Source of the DNA: Paenibacillus glacialis
GTDB taxonomy: Bacteria; Bacillota; Bacilli; Paenibacillales; Paenibacillaceae
Direction of reading: 5' to 3'
Length of the DNA stretch: 64,000 nucleotides
Assembly (NCBI RefSeq): GCF_001637205.1
Contig: NZ_LVJH01000007.1
Span: forward strand, 248,001 to 312,000
A model generated the notes under the pieces. The model saw nothing but the letters and a program-made list of their open reading frames with translations, did no database searches and was not told the origin of the DNA. Position 1 is the first letter of the stretch. Each line of letters starts with the position of its first letter. This document shows positions 18,227-26,272 of this stretch, one piece after another. Made by a program: the position numbers and the translations under genes.

Positions 18227-18643
18227 TTAAGAATTCATATTGAGAGTCTGGAGTACAACCTGAACTTCAGGATCCTTATTTGTTGTTTGCAGACTGGATT
18301 TCAAGTGTGACAGCATCGATTTTGTATTCTCTCTCTTGCTAATTTCTTTGTTTATGCTGTTGATTTTTCTATCAATAACATCGATGAAATCAGCAACGCT
18401 GATAGAATGGTCTTTACACCTAGTTAAAGCCTTCTTTATTTCTTTTAGTGTAAATCCACAAAGCTTGGCATTTTTTATAAAGGCGAGACGAATGAGGACT
18501 TCATCACTATATAATCGATAGCCGGATTCTGAACGTATCGGGGTTTGAATGAGCCCTTGATCTTCGTAATATCTTAAAGTTTCAATATTCACATCTGCCA
18601 TATTTGCTATTTGTCCACGTAAAAATTCACCCAACAACCACAC
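18227..18643 (-). CDS. MerR family transcriptional regulator
   Basis: Protein of 138 residues. Winged helix-turn-helix with NIETLRYYEDQGLI near 19-32, SGYRLYSDE near 40 and the LCGFTLKEIKKAL recognition-helix region, then a long dimerisation helix (about 82-120). There is no cysteine cluster typical of metal sensors, so the effector is probably organic or unknown. The first residues before ETLRYYE are unusually spaced for the family, so the true start could be one of the later in-frame codons. The neighbouring esterase promoter has a MerR-type layout and is the likely site of action. An acetyltransferase gene diverges upstream. Confidence 0.88.
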   Translation of the reverse strand: MWLLGEFLRGQIANMADVNIETLRYYEDQGLIQTPIRSESGYRLYSDEVLIRLAFIKNAKLCGFTLKEIKKALTRCKDHSISVADFIDVIDRKINSINKEISKRENTKSMLSHLKSSLQTTNKDPEVQVVLQTLNMNS

Positions 18644-18763
18644 CTTCTTTCATAATGCCAAAGATAAGATCACGAATATCATAGTATGGATTGTATAAAT
18701 ATGTAAACCGAAGTTATGACGTGCTACACTGATAGAGTGAAAGATTCGTAAGGAGGATAAATA

Positions 18764-19234
18764 ATGGAAATTAGAAAGTTCCGTGATTCGGATATGAGTC
18801 AGATTATCTCATTATTTTATGACACAGTGCATACGGTCAATAAACAACATTATACGCAAGCGCAACTTGATGTTTGGGCACCGAGAGATGAAGAGGCGCT
18901 TAAACTGACAACTTGGAAAGATTCTTTTAATCACAATGTCACATATATAGCAGAGATCAACGGTATCATCGTTGGGTTTGCTGATATGTCTCAAGAGGGC
19001 CATTTAGATAGACTGTATATACATAAAGATTTCCAAAGACAGGGAATAGCTTCATTATTGGTGAACACTCTCGAATTGGAAGCAAGAAGACAAGGTCTTC
19101 TTGCGATGGATACAGAAGCAAGCATCACAGCGAAACCATTTTTTGAACATCATGGGTATCGCGTAACTGAACAACAAGTTGTAGAGCGTAGGGGAGTTAC
19201 ATTATCTAATTTTAAGATGATTAAAAATTTGTAG
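18764..19234 (+). CDS. GNAT family N-acetyltransferase
   Basis: Protein of 156 residues with the GNAT fold: an N-terminal strand (MEIRKFRDSDMSQI), a central IVGFADM strand and the acetyl-CoA loop DFQRQGIASLL near 93-103 (Q/RxxGxA type), then FFEHHGYRVTE near the end. Acceptor substrate unknown. The ATG follows AAGGAGG at ideal spacing. It is divergent from the MerR gene with a 120-bp shared upstream region. No operon partner is evident downstream. Confidence 0.88.
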   Translation: MEIRKFRDSDMSQIISLFYDTVHTVNKQHYTQAQLDVWAPRDEEALKLTTWKDSFNHNVTYIAEINGIIVGFADMSQEGHLDRLYIHKDFQRQGIASLLVNTLELEARRQGLLAMDTEASITAKPFFEHHGYRVTEQQVVERRGVTLSNFKMIKNL

Positions 19235-19260
19235 AATAAATAAAATCATTTCATTGTACT

Positions 19261-19289
19261 AAAACCGTTTTGCCTGTTCGGCAGTCTAA
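19261..19289 (+). promoter_or_regulatory. Candidate ECF-type autoregulatory promoter
   Basis: AAAAC at 19261-19265 and GTCTAA at 19284-19289 have the layout of Bacillus ECF promoters (AAC near -35, CGTC-like -10, about 16 bp between). It lies 25 bp before the ECF sigma gene, as expected for autoregulation. The -10 is imperfect (AGTC instead of CGTC). Confidence 0.45.
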
Positions 19290-19313
19290 TATGGGAAGGG
19301 ACGGGGTGAAGGC

Positions 19314-19838
19314 GTGTTACAAGAAGACCTGGTGAAGGCAGCACAACGTGGCGACCATGAGGCGTTTCATCAATTAGTCAGTGGCAATAAGCAGAAACTT
19401 TACTCCATCGCTATCTCGTACCTAAAGGACGAGAATGATGCATTGGAAGTTATCCAAGAGACGACATGCAGAGCTTACACGAAGCTTACTAGGCTAAAGG
19501 AACCTCGATATTTTCAGACTTGGATGATACGTATCCTTATCCGATGTTGCATTGATGAACAAAAAAGAAAACGTAAAATGATTCAAGTAACCGAGCCGCT
19601 TGCTGCGGATCTTGAACTAGATTTCAAATTGAGTATGGAGATGGCAATCAATCTGCTCGCTCCTAAACTGCGTCATATCATCATTCTTAAATATTATGAG
19701 AATATGACACTAAGCGAGATCGCCAATCTGTTGGAGAAACCAGAAGGTACAGTGAAGACTTGGCTGAATAAAGCATTAAAGGAACTTCGGATATATTTTT
19801 CGAAGGAGGGGGAATACGAATATGTCCAACCCAACTGA
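19314..19838 (+). CDS. ECF sigma factor
   Basis: RNA polymerase sigma factor of 174 residues. Region 2 is at 8-75 (DHEAFHQLV, YLKDENDALEVIQETTCRAY, RYFQTWMIRILIRCCID) and region 4 at 105-160 (LRHIIILKYYENMTLSEIANLLEKPEGTVKTWLNKALKELR, split across the helix-turn-helix). The GTG start lies behind a GGGACGGGGTG site. It overlaps the next gene by 17 bp, and that gene encodes a membrane protein with the layout of an anti-sigma factor, so the pair is probably a signal-responsive switch at the membrane. The signal is unknown. Confidence 0.9.
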   Translation: MLQEDLVKAAQRGDHEAFHQLVSGNKQKLYSIAISYLKDENDALEVIQETTCRAYTKLTRLKEPRYFQTWMIRILIRCCIDEQKRKRKMIQVTEPLAADLELDFKLSMEMAINLLAPKLRHIIILKYYENMTLSEIANLLEKPEGTVKTWLNKALKELRIYFSKEGEYEYVQPN

Positions 19839-21153
19839 ACAAGAAACGGACTGTGAACTAGATCATCGAATTGAGACTGCTATTACGGATGGGATTCGGA
19901 AAGGGCAAACGGAGATTACGCGTCGGAGAAAACAAAGGCGAAGACGATTAACAGGTTCAATCGTAACAACTTTTCTATTCCTCACATGCCTGTTTACAAT
20001 TAGGGTATCACCGGTGTTCGCCGCTATGGTCAGGGATATTCCCGGCCTTGAAAAGTTCGTTGATTTGATCAACGATACATCGGATAAAGGTATTAAACTA
20101 GCCCTAGATAACGACTTCATTCAACCTGTTGGCGTCTTCGAAGAGCGTGAGGGCATGAAGTTCATGGTTCAAGGAATCATCGCAGATGACTCCCGGATCG
20201 TTGTATTCTACGACATTCAATTATCCGACAAGGATAATTCTGCCCTAATAGATAAGATATCTCTGTTGGATGACTCTGGTAAGGAATTTCCAGCCGTCAT
20301 CAGATTCAATTCTCCCGAGGAAGCGAAGCAAGACATTCGAGAAACGGGATTTCAGCGCGGAACAGCAGATTTTCAACTTGAGGAAGGAACATCCTTACCT
20401 AGCGAAGTGATACTAAAAGTGTTACTCAAAAAGTCAGCATTACCGAACTTGTCAAATGTGATATTAGACAAAAGTGAGGGCGAGGAGGGCACACCTGTCA
20501 TTGAAGGGGATATTAGTGGGACGGAGTTCAATGTGAAAATACCGATTGACCGGGCACGGTTCGCAGGCCTTCAGGAAGAGTATATCATCGGAGAAACCAT
20601 CAAGATCGAAGGTCAGAGTATCACCTTTGCTAAAGCTGTCGTCTCTCCATTGAGCATATCTTTGTATATAGATTACGACAACGACAATTCAAAACAGGTT
20701 TTTGGGCCTGGTGATATTGTGTTGGTCGATGACGAAGGTACTGTTTGGAATAATACTATAGGGGTAATGGTGAAGGATCATCCGGTTTATCATTTTGAGA
20801 GTCCATATTTTAGGGAACCTAAGTCACTGACTATTAAGGGGAGCTGGTTTCGTGCCTTAGACAAAAACAAGCTGTCTGTGATTGTTGACACGGAGAAAGG
20901 TCAGCTGCTCCAGGCTCCGGACGGAAAGCTTAATTACCGAGGGTTAACAAATGTAGATAAAAATATGAAACTAGATTTTTCCCTTAATGGGCTCGATCCA
21001 GCAGATAAGATGATGTATTCTTTATTATTTGAAGAGGAGTTTACTGACGCTGCTGGGATCGGGTACAAGAAGACCTACCTTGAGGGGAGTACTACTACTG
21101 GATATTTCAGAGGGTCAAGTACGGTAGAGCAACATTCGCTGCAATATATATAG
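19822..21153 (+). CDS. Membrane protein with DUF4179-like domain, probable anti-sigma factor
   Basis: Protein of 443 residues. A charged cytoplasmic N-terminus (about 1-43, ending RRRKQRRRRL) is followed by one transmembrane helix (about 45-67) and a long extracytoplasmic part. The motif after the membrane, FAAMVRDIPGLEKFVDLI, is typical of the DUF4179 proteins encoded next to ECF sigma genes in Bacillales. The outer domain (about 90-430) is beta-rich and has no visible catalytic motif. It starts inside the sigma gene (17-bp overlap), so translation is coupled. Anti-sigma function is inferred from topology and gene order, not from a recognised zinc-type anti-sigma domain. Confidence 0.8.
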   Translation: MSNPTEQETDCELDHRIETAITDGIRKGQTEITRRRKQRRRRLTGSIVTTFLFLTCLFTIRVSPVFAAMVRDIPGLEKFVDLINDTSDKGIKLALDNDFIQPVGVFEEREGMKFMVQGIIADDSRIVVFYDIQLSDKDNSALIDKISLLDDSGKEFPAVIRFNSPEEAKQDIRETGFQRGTADFQLEEGTSLPSEVILKVLLKKSALPNLSNVILDKSEGEEGTPVIEGDISGTEFNVKIPIDRARFAGLQEEYIIGETIKIEGQSITFAKAVVSPLSISLYIDYDNDNSKQVFGPGDIVLVDDEGTVWNNTIGVMVKDHPVYHFESPYFREPKSLTIKGSWFRALDKNKLSVIVDTEKGQLLQAPDGKLNYRGLTNVDKNMKLDFSLNGLDPADKMMYSLLFEEEFTDAAGIGYKKTYLEGSTTTGYFRGSSTVEQHSLQYI

Positions 21154-21692
21154 AATAATTTCTATCAACAACCGCTTACCTTCACGCTATACGACTATCC
21201 TGCATATATCCGTAAGCCATATAAGATTCGTATAAAGTGAAATAATCGTTAGCTCCACTCACATTGATAGTTTCTTCAGTCGTCACCATGAGTGACGACA
21301 TTTATTTGTATCGCGCCAAGAGGTCAGAATTCTCTAATGGTGAGCTACATATTATCAAAGTAATATGCCTTGTGAATGGATTCCGTAATGTAGATGCAGA
21401 TCAAGTTTGAACAAGGTATGATGAAATCATCCTTCTTAAGGAATACAGTCCTTCTTGTGGAAGCTCAATGATTTGGTACATTTGAAGGCAAGAAAATCGT
21501 TGGAAATGGTGTAACGACCGCTTTACTTATAAGAAACGGTTTAAGAGTGATTTCGGAAGAGAACCTATCGGATTTTCTTGATGATCTGTAAAGGATACTT
21601 ATTCCATTGACAGTCAGCTAGTTTTCAATTATGCTTTACAAGAATTATTTTTAAATATCACAAACTCAGTTTTTTTGAGAGACGAAATTTTT
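21154..21692 (+). other. Gene-free stretch with a hairpin and a possible gene fragment
   Basis: About 540 bp with no intact gene. GTCGTCAC (21279-21286) pairs perfectly with GTGACGAC (21292-21299) across a 5-nt loop, followed only by a weak T stretch. It could end the anti-sigma transcript. Further on, 21472-21591 reads as a 39-codon segment ending in TAA (FGTFEGKKIVGNGVTTALL near its start, SDFLDDL at its end). It looks like the end of a protein but has no usable start and I do not recognise the family. Confidence 0.4.
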
Positions 21693-21754
21693 AAAAGGGA
21701 AACCTTTTTTTCAGTCGTCATCTGTCCTTAGGACAGGTGGCGATTTTTATTTTT
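21693..21754 (+). promoter_or_regulatory. Tandem terminator hairpins in the leader of the EamA gene
   Basis: Two terminator-like structures follow each other. AAAAGG (21693-21698) with loop GAAA and CCTTTT (21703-21708) runs into a T tract. Then a 13-bp stem, TCGTCATCTGTCC (21715-21727) with loop TTA and GGACAGGTGGCGA (21731-21743), two G-T pairs, is followed by TTTTTATTTTTT. The second ends only about 5 bp before the ribosome site of the transporter gene. This fits either readthrough protection from upstream or a transcription attenuator of the transporter. Confidence 0.6.
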
Positions 21755-21774
21755 TAATAGAAGGAGTGTTTAGT

Positions 21775-22695
21775 TTGAATTTATTGAAATATTCAATTTT
21801 TGCAATTTTAGGAGCAATATCGTATGGGACATTGTCGACGATGGTTAAGCTTGGATTTAAGGACGGTTTTACTTCTGGAGAATTAATTGGAAGCCAATAT
21901 TTGATCGGCTGGGTCATTATTGCTGCTATATATCTGTTCTCATTTAACTACAAGATTTCATGGAAGAACGTAGGGCAACTCTTGCTTACGGGTTTAATGA
22001 CCGCTTTAGTAGGTATAACCTACGCGGTCTCTGTATCTGAATTACCTGCATCTATAGCGGTTGTATTCCTGTTCCAATTCACTTGGATAGGCGTTGTTAT
22101 TGAAAGTATAATGACTAGAACATTGCCAAGTAAGAGTAAATTGGTCGCCATCTTCTTATTAGTGATAGGTACATTACTGGCGGGGGCTATCTTTAATCAA
22201 TCCTTATCTGCATTGAGTATGAAAGGCGTATTGTTTGGGCTACTTGCTGCCTTATTCTTTGCACTTTATATGGTACTTTCTTCAAAAGTTGCAACGCAGG
22301 AAGCGGCTCCAAAAAGGTTGTTTTTTATTAGTACCGGAGCGTTCTTAACGATATCCCTTACAACAAATCCGGTACACCTTGTAACCCAACTAACAGAGAC
22401 AAGTCTTTGGAGATATGGTTTGCTACTTGGGGTGTTAGGTGTCGTAGTTCCGTTCTTTTTATTTGCAATTAGTATGCCTAAAATAGGAGCAGGTCTAGGA
22501 ACGATCCTATGTGCAGCAGAATTACCTTCAGCAATGGTAGTATCTGTCATATTCTTGGGAGAATTGGTTACGCCTCTGCAATGGAGCGGGATGTTCTTGA
22601 TTGTACTAGGAATCATGGCACCAGATATAATAAAGAGGATCTCAGTCACACACCGATCAGGGGAAAAGTTGCTACCTTACAATAGCCAAGGATGA
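21775..22695 (+). CDS. EamA/DMT-superfamily transporter
   Basis: Inner-membrane protein of 306 residues with about ten hydrophobic helices in two related halves, each ending near a conserved PxxAxxxxFL-type segment (SELPASIAVVFLFQFTW; AAELPSAMVVSVIFLGEL). This is the pattern of EamA transporters in the drug/metabolite family. Substrate unknown. The TTG start is preferred because AGAAGGAG is 9 bp upstream; an in-frame GTG at 21766 lies too close to that site. It stands alone behind a leader with strong terminator hairpins. Confidence 0.88.
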   Translation: MNLLKYSIFAILGAISYGTLSTMVKLGFKDGFTSGELIGSQYLIGWVIIAAIYLFSFNYKISWKNVGQLLLTGLMTALVGITYAVSVSELPASIAVVFLFQFTWIGVVIESIMTRTLPSKSKLVAIFLLVIGTLLAGAIFNQSLSALSMKGVLFGLLAALFFALYMVLSSKVATQEAAPKRLFFISTGAFLTISLTTNPVHLVTQLTETSLWRYGLLLGVLGVVVPFFLFAISMPKIGAGLGTILCAAELPSAMVVSVIFLGELVTPLQWSGMFLIVLGIMAPDIIKRISVTHRSGEKLLPYNSQG

Positions 22696-22799
22696 TCACA
22701 ATGTAAATTATGATATGATAGCCATGGTAAATATTTCTGCAATCTATGATTGAGAAATAGAGCCGTTGCGTATTTTCAAACTAACCTTCAGGGGGAACA

Positions 22800-22966
22800 A
22801 TGAAATATGGTGTTCTGGGTGTGGAAATGGAAACGACTGCTATCTATACACTAGCGGCGAAGAGACAACCTCTGAAGAACGCCAGACTACATGTAATGAT
22901 ATGATAGAAGTTGCACTTGATACAGCTATCAAATTGAATTTTTTTATTTGGGCGCGTATGTTATGA
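22800..22966 (+). pseudogene. deoD: C-terminal remnant of deoD (purine nucleoside phosphorylase)
   Basis: One frame begins at an ATG with [17 protein letters not shown], the phosphate/nucleoside-site segment of DeoD-type purine nucleoside phosphorylase. A second frame continues with [13 protein letters not shown] and [14 protein letters not shown], the typical C-terminus. In intact enzymes about a dozen residues (an ALxILTxSDHL-type strand) lie between these parts. Here they are missing and the frame changes, so an internal deletion happened. The first ~180 residues are absent. A strong terminator follows, probably the old deoD terminator. Confidence 0.85.
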
Positions 22967-22983
22967 AATAGCCTTTAAAATAG

Positions 22984-23017
22984 AGACTGAGCGAGGATAT
23001 CCTTGTTCAGTCTTTTT
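22984..23017 (+). terminator. Rho-independent terminator after the deoD remnant
   Basis: AGACTGA (22984-22990) pairs with TCAGTCT (23007-23013), with a further inner stem (GAGGATATCCTT). A T run follows. It separates the remnant from the downstream sigma operon. Confidence 0.8.
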
Positions 23018-23133
23018 CTGGATTTAATGAGACATAAACGTACTGAATTGGAACATGGGAATAATATTTTCATAAGGAGTGCAGGGGACATGATAAAATA
23101 GACGTCTAAGATTAGGGGAAGGAGAGGAGAACT

Positions 23134-23682
23134 ATTGACGAGGATAAAATCATAGAAGATATTCTTCAAGGGGACGCTACAGCATTTCGATTCATTGTAG
23201 ATCAATATAGTAAACATATATTCCATACAACATACTCCGTATTGCGCGATGTAAAGGATGCAGAAGATGTTGCTCAAGAGACTTTTATCCAGATCTATAA
23301 GTCTCTTTCTCAATATCGATCCCAAGGGTTTAAATCGTGGATTACACGAATTGCAATGAACAAGGCCATTGATCTGAAACGAAAGAAAACGCGGCGAGGC
23401 GAAGATAAGCAATATCCTGTGTTCGATATGGAATTAATTCCTTCCGATGAGGAAGATCCGTTAAACCGTACGATTCGCAAAGAAAAGAAGGAACTCTTTA
23501 AGCAGAAGTTACAGACGATTCCTGATAACCATAGGGTTGTACTTACGGCATTCTATTTAGAGGAGAAGAATTACGAACAAATCGCGCAAGAACTAGAAGT
23601 AAAGCCGAAGACGGTAGAATCTAAATTGTATCGGGCAAGAGAGTGGATTCGGAAGAAATGGAAGGAGGAAGATTGGAAATGA
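23134..23682 (+). CDS. ECF sigma factor with a probable ATT start codon
   Basis: Sigma factor of 182 residues when read from ATT at 23134. Region 2 runs DEDKIIEDILQGDATAF, RFIVDQYSKHIF, VKDAEDVAQETFIQIYKSL and FKSWITRIAMNKAIDLKR; region 4 has IPDNHRVVLTAFYLEEKNYEQIA and PKTVESKLYRAREWIRKK. In this frame a stop lies at 23113-23115 and no ATG, GTG or TTG occurs before TTG at 23242, which would delete the first 36 residues, including conserved region 2.1. ATT lies 9 bp after AAGGAG. The downstream anti-sigma-like gene overlaps by 4 bp (ATGA). CGTCTAA at 23103-23109 resembles an ECF -10 element. Confidence 0.85.
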   Translation: MDEDKIIEDILQGDATAFRFIVDQYSKHIFHTTYSVLRDVKDAEDVAQETFIQIYKSLSQYRSQGFKSWITRIAMNKAIDLKRKKTRRGEDKQYPVFDMELIPSDEEDPLNRTIRKEKKELFKQKLQTIPDNHRVVLTAFYLEEKNYEQIAQELEVKPKTVESKLYRAREWIRKKWKEEDWK

Positions 23683-24134
23683 AACATTTAAGCGTGGAAG
23701 ATAAGCGAAGATTAGGACAACTTTATATCAATGGTGGCTGTACGATGGAACAAGAGCAGTATTGGGAAACGTTACTACTTGAAGATACTGAAGCGATGGA
23801 TTTACATATCCAACTTCTATCTTCCGTGGAACTAAGTATGCCGGATATGATGGATTCAATACAATTTACGGATAACGTCATGAATAGAATATCTGTTCAT
23901 CTCTATAAACAAGACGAGAGATACATTGAATATCGACGACGGTGGTTCGAACATCCGATCTTCCATTATGCTGTGGCTGCATGTGTGACTTTGTTATTCT
24001 TGTCTACCGGGCTTTTTGATAAATTAGTTACTGGGGATTTAAATGTTATAGCTAAAGAACAGAAACAGACGACGCCTTACAGCGAACAGATGATGGATAT
24101 TACAGTGACTTGGCTTGACCAATTGAAACGATAA
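23679..24134 (+). CDS. Small membrane protein, probable anti-sigma factor
   Basis: Protein of 151 residues from the ATG that overlaps the sigma stop codon, behind AAGGAGGA within the sigma gene. It has an acidic soluble N-terminus (about 1-90), a basic segment YRRRWFEHP, one transmembrane helix (about 94-112, YAVAACVTLLFLSTGLF), and a short outer tail. No zinc-binding HxxxCxxC motif is seen. The position directly behind an ECF sigma gene with coupled translation and the topology suggest an anti-sigma factor, but the family is not recognised. Confidence 0.72.
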   Translation: MKHLSVEDKRRLGQLYINGGCTMEQEQYWETLLLEDTEAMDLHIQLLSSVELSMPDMMDSIQFTDNVMNRISVHLYKQDERYIEYRRRWFEHPIFHYAVAACVTLLFLSTGLFDKLVTGDLNVIAKEQKQTTPYSEQMMDITVTWLDQLKR

Positions 24135-24157
24135 ATGACTTGAAAGGATGGATCGAT

Positions 24158-25300
24158 GTGCAGAATGAACGAAATGGATTTTATGCTTTTATATTAAATA
24201 TGATCCCCGGATTAGGGCATTATTTCTTGGGAAGAAAAACGAGAGGATTTCTATATCCCTTAATGTTCTTTGGATGTATGGGTTTCAGTTTTTTGTTGTT
24301 GTTGGTTAGTAATGAGGAGGGATTTATAGGTGTTGGATTCGGAGGTGGACTATTCTTCTGGTGTATTAGCATGCTAGATTTAATAATCTTCTTACTAAGA
24401 AGGCCATCTTCACCGCAGATTGCATCACAATTGAGAAATGAACTAGGTCATGCAATTGATGAACATGGAAACTTGATCAGTGAACCAACCATTATGAAAA
24501 GCGAGCATAGTGAGCGTTTTTACACGATTCTACTATCATTTATCCCAGGGTTAGGCCATCTTCAATTAGGTTTGATGCAGCGAGGATTATCTTTTCTAGT
24601 GGCATTCTTCGGGTTGTTGACGATCATGATGTTCGTTACAGGGATTACAAGTTCATCGGTATTCATGTTGTTTCTCGGTGTGCTCCCCATTATTTGGTTA
24701 TATTGTATGTTTGATGTTGTACAACAAATGAATCGGAAGCAGGCAGGGGAGAATTTATTTGATCGAACATTATTTGAGGAATTTGAAGAAGGACGAGAAG
24801 AAGGTAAACGTAGTAAAATATTAGTGACGTTGTTGTCTGCCTTTCCTGGTGCGGGACATATGTATCTCGGCTTGCAAAAGAGAGGGTTACAACTGATGGT
24901 ATTGTTCTTGGGTTCCATCTATATTCTAGATATTCTCAGACTTTCGCTATTCATGTTTCTCATTCCCGTTATTTGGTTCTATAGTTTCTTTGATGGACTA
25001 CAACAGGCCTCTCGTTATGGGAAAGAGCCTCTTGTTGATCGTCCGCTTGTTGAAGGAATCGACAATCATCGTGGGTTGATAGGTATAGCATTAGTATTAC
25101 TAGGATTGTATTATTTAGGTACGCAATTCATTTTTCCTTTGTTGGATGCGTGGTTCCCTGAATTCCGTATTGACTATCGATTCCGTACGTATATCCAAAC
25201 CTTCATCGTGTCGTTACTATTTATCGGTGGTGGACTGAGGCTTGCGCTCGGGAATAAGAAGTTGAACAAGAAATCGGATCAAGTTCGACCTCGTCGTTAA
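24158..25300 (+). CDS. Polytopic membrane protein with three IPGLGH repeats
   Basis: Protein of 380 residues from GTG (AAAGGA 9 bp upstream); an upstream in-frame TTG at 24140 is less likely. Three copies of a membrane hairpin motif occur: NMIPGLGHYFLGRKTRGF near residue 13, SFIPGLGHLQLGLMQRGL near 134, and SAFPGAGHMYLGLQKRGL near 233, each followed by two hydrophobic helices. A C-terminal pair of helices (about 300-365) resembles small LiaF-type membrane domains. The gene follows the sigma/anti-sigma pair by 23 bp and probably forms one operon with it. The repeat resembles the small TM2-like modules known from bacterial membrane proteins; function unknown. Confidence 0.75.
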   Translation: MQNERNGFYAFILNMIPGLGHYFLGRKTRGFLYPLMFFGCMGFSFLLLLVSNEEGFIGVGFGGGLFFWCISMLDLIIFLLRRPSSPQIASQLRNELGHAIDEHGNLISEPTIMKSEHSERFYTILLSFIPGLGHLQLGLMQRGLSFLVAFFGLLTIMMFVTGITSSSVFMLFLGVLPIIWLYCMFDVVQQMNRKQAGENLFDRTLFEEFEEGREEGKRSKILVTLLSAFPGAGHMYLGLQKRGLQLMVLFLGSIYILDILRLSLFMFLIPVIWFYSFFDGLQQASRYGKEPLVDRPLVEGIDNHRGLIGIALVLLGLYYLGTQFIFPLLDAWFPEFRIDYRFRTYIQTFIVSLLFIGGGLRLALGNKKLNKKSDQVRPRR

Positions 25301-25330
25301 CGTATTTGATATAAATGTAGGAGGTATTTC

Positions 25331-26212
25331 ATGACAACAGCATTAGTATTAGGTGGGACACGATTCTTTGGAAAGAAATTAGTAGAGCTCCTCTTAAAAG
25401 AAGGCGTGGAGGTAACGATCGCTACTAGAGGGATTACTTCGGATGCTTTTGGAGATCGAGTTCAACGTCTTGTCGTAGATCGAGAGAGTTATGATTCCTT
25501 ATTACAAGCTACCGCAGGTTCTGAGTGGGATGTCATATACGATAATATTTGTTATTCTCCACAAGAAGCATGGAATGCCTGTGAAGTGTTTGCAGGTAAG
25601 GTGAAGAGATATATTAATACATCAAGCATCTCCATATATGAACCCAATCCTAATGAACACATAGAAACAGAAGTGGATCCAACTACGTATCCTATAAAGA
25701 TGGGAACACGCTCAGATTTCGACTATGGTGTGGGTAAAAGACTAGCTGAAGCCGTATTTGCACAACATGCCACATTCCCTGTGTGTAGTGTTCGATTTAC
25801 CTTTGTCGTGGGTGAAGATGATTATACTAGGCGTCTTGAATTTCACATCGATCGGATTAAGAATGGGACACCGATACATATTCCTTCCTTAGATGCAAAG
25901 ATTAACTTCATCTCTTCGGATGAAGCGGCATCATTCCTATGTTGGCTTAAGGATCAATCGCTTACTGGACCACTAAATGCCTGCGCCACAGGTGAGATAT
26001 CATTAGCAGAGATGATCGCATTGATGGAACAAGCAGTGGGCAAGACAGCCATTATAGATCAACATACAGAGGATTCGAATCACTCACCTTATGGTGTGGA
26101 ACAATCGTTCTTCAGTAGCAATGCTAAGGCAGTTGAAGCAGGATTCCCCTTCACATCATTAAATTCGTGGTTCCCAGTTCTAATTCGTCAATTGGCGCGA
26201 ACAACATTATAG
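25331..26212 (+). CDS. NAD-dependent epimerase/dehydratase-like protein (extended SDR)
   Basis: Protein of 293 residues. It begins with a nucleotide-binding strand-loop LVLGGTRFFGKKL (GGTxFxG type) and has an INTSSISIYEP segment near 98 in place of the usual catalytic serine region, then YGVGKRLAE near 136 (Tyr and Lys of the YxxxK pair). The C-terminus binds a substrate that cannot be named. Close relatives are annotated as NAD-dependent epimerases or sugar-nucleotide reductases. A ribosome site GTAGGAGG precedes the ATG. It is convergent with mtnB, and a shared terminator lies between them. Confidence 0.85.
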   Translation: MTTALVLGGTRFFGKKLVELLLKEGVEVTIATRGITSDAFGDRVQRLVVDRESYDSLLQATAGSEWDVIYDNICYSPQEAWNACEVFAGKVKRYINTSSISIYEPNPNEHIETEVDPTTYPIKMGTRSDFDYGVGKRLAEAVFAQHATFPVCSVRFTFVVGEDDYTRRLEFHIDRIKNGTPIHIPSLDAKINFISSDEAASFLCWLKDQSLTGPLNACATGEISLAEMIALMEQAVGKTAIIDQHTEDSNHSPYGVEQSFFSSNAKAVEAGFPFTSLNSWFPVLIRQLARTTL

Positions 26213-26228
26213 ATGTTTGATTGAAAAG

Positions 26229-26264
26229 AAGCATCCCATTCCTAGTTGAAGGAATGGGATGCTT
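26229..26264. terminator. Bidirectional terminator between the epimerase gene and mtnB
   Basis: AAGCATCCCATTCC (26229-26242) pairs perfectly with GGAATGGGATGCTT (26251-26264) across an 8-nt loop. Short T tracts occur on both strands. It lies 17 bp after the epimerase stop and 9 bp from the mtnB stop. Confidence 0.9.
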
Positions 26265-26272
26265 TTGTGTCA

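Noticed and set aside
22766..22966. Intact 66-codon gene
   Set aside because: Its second half is the DeoD C-terminus joined out of frame to unrelated codons, so it is a remnant.
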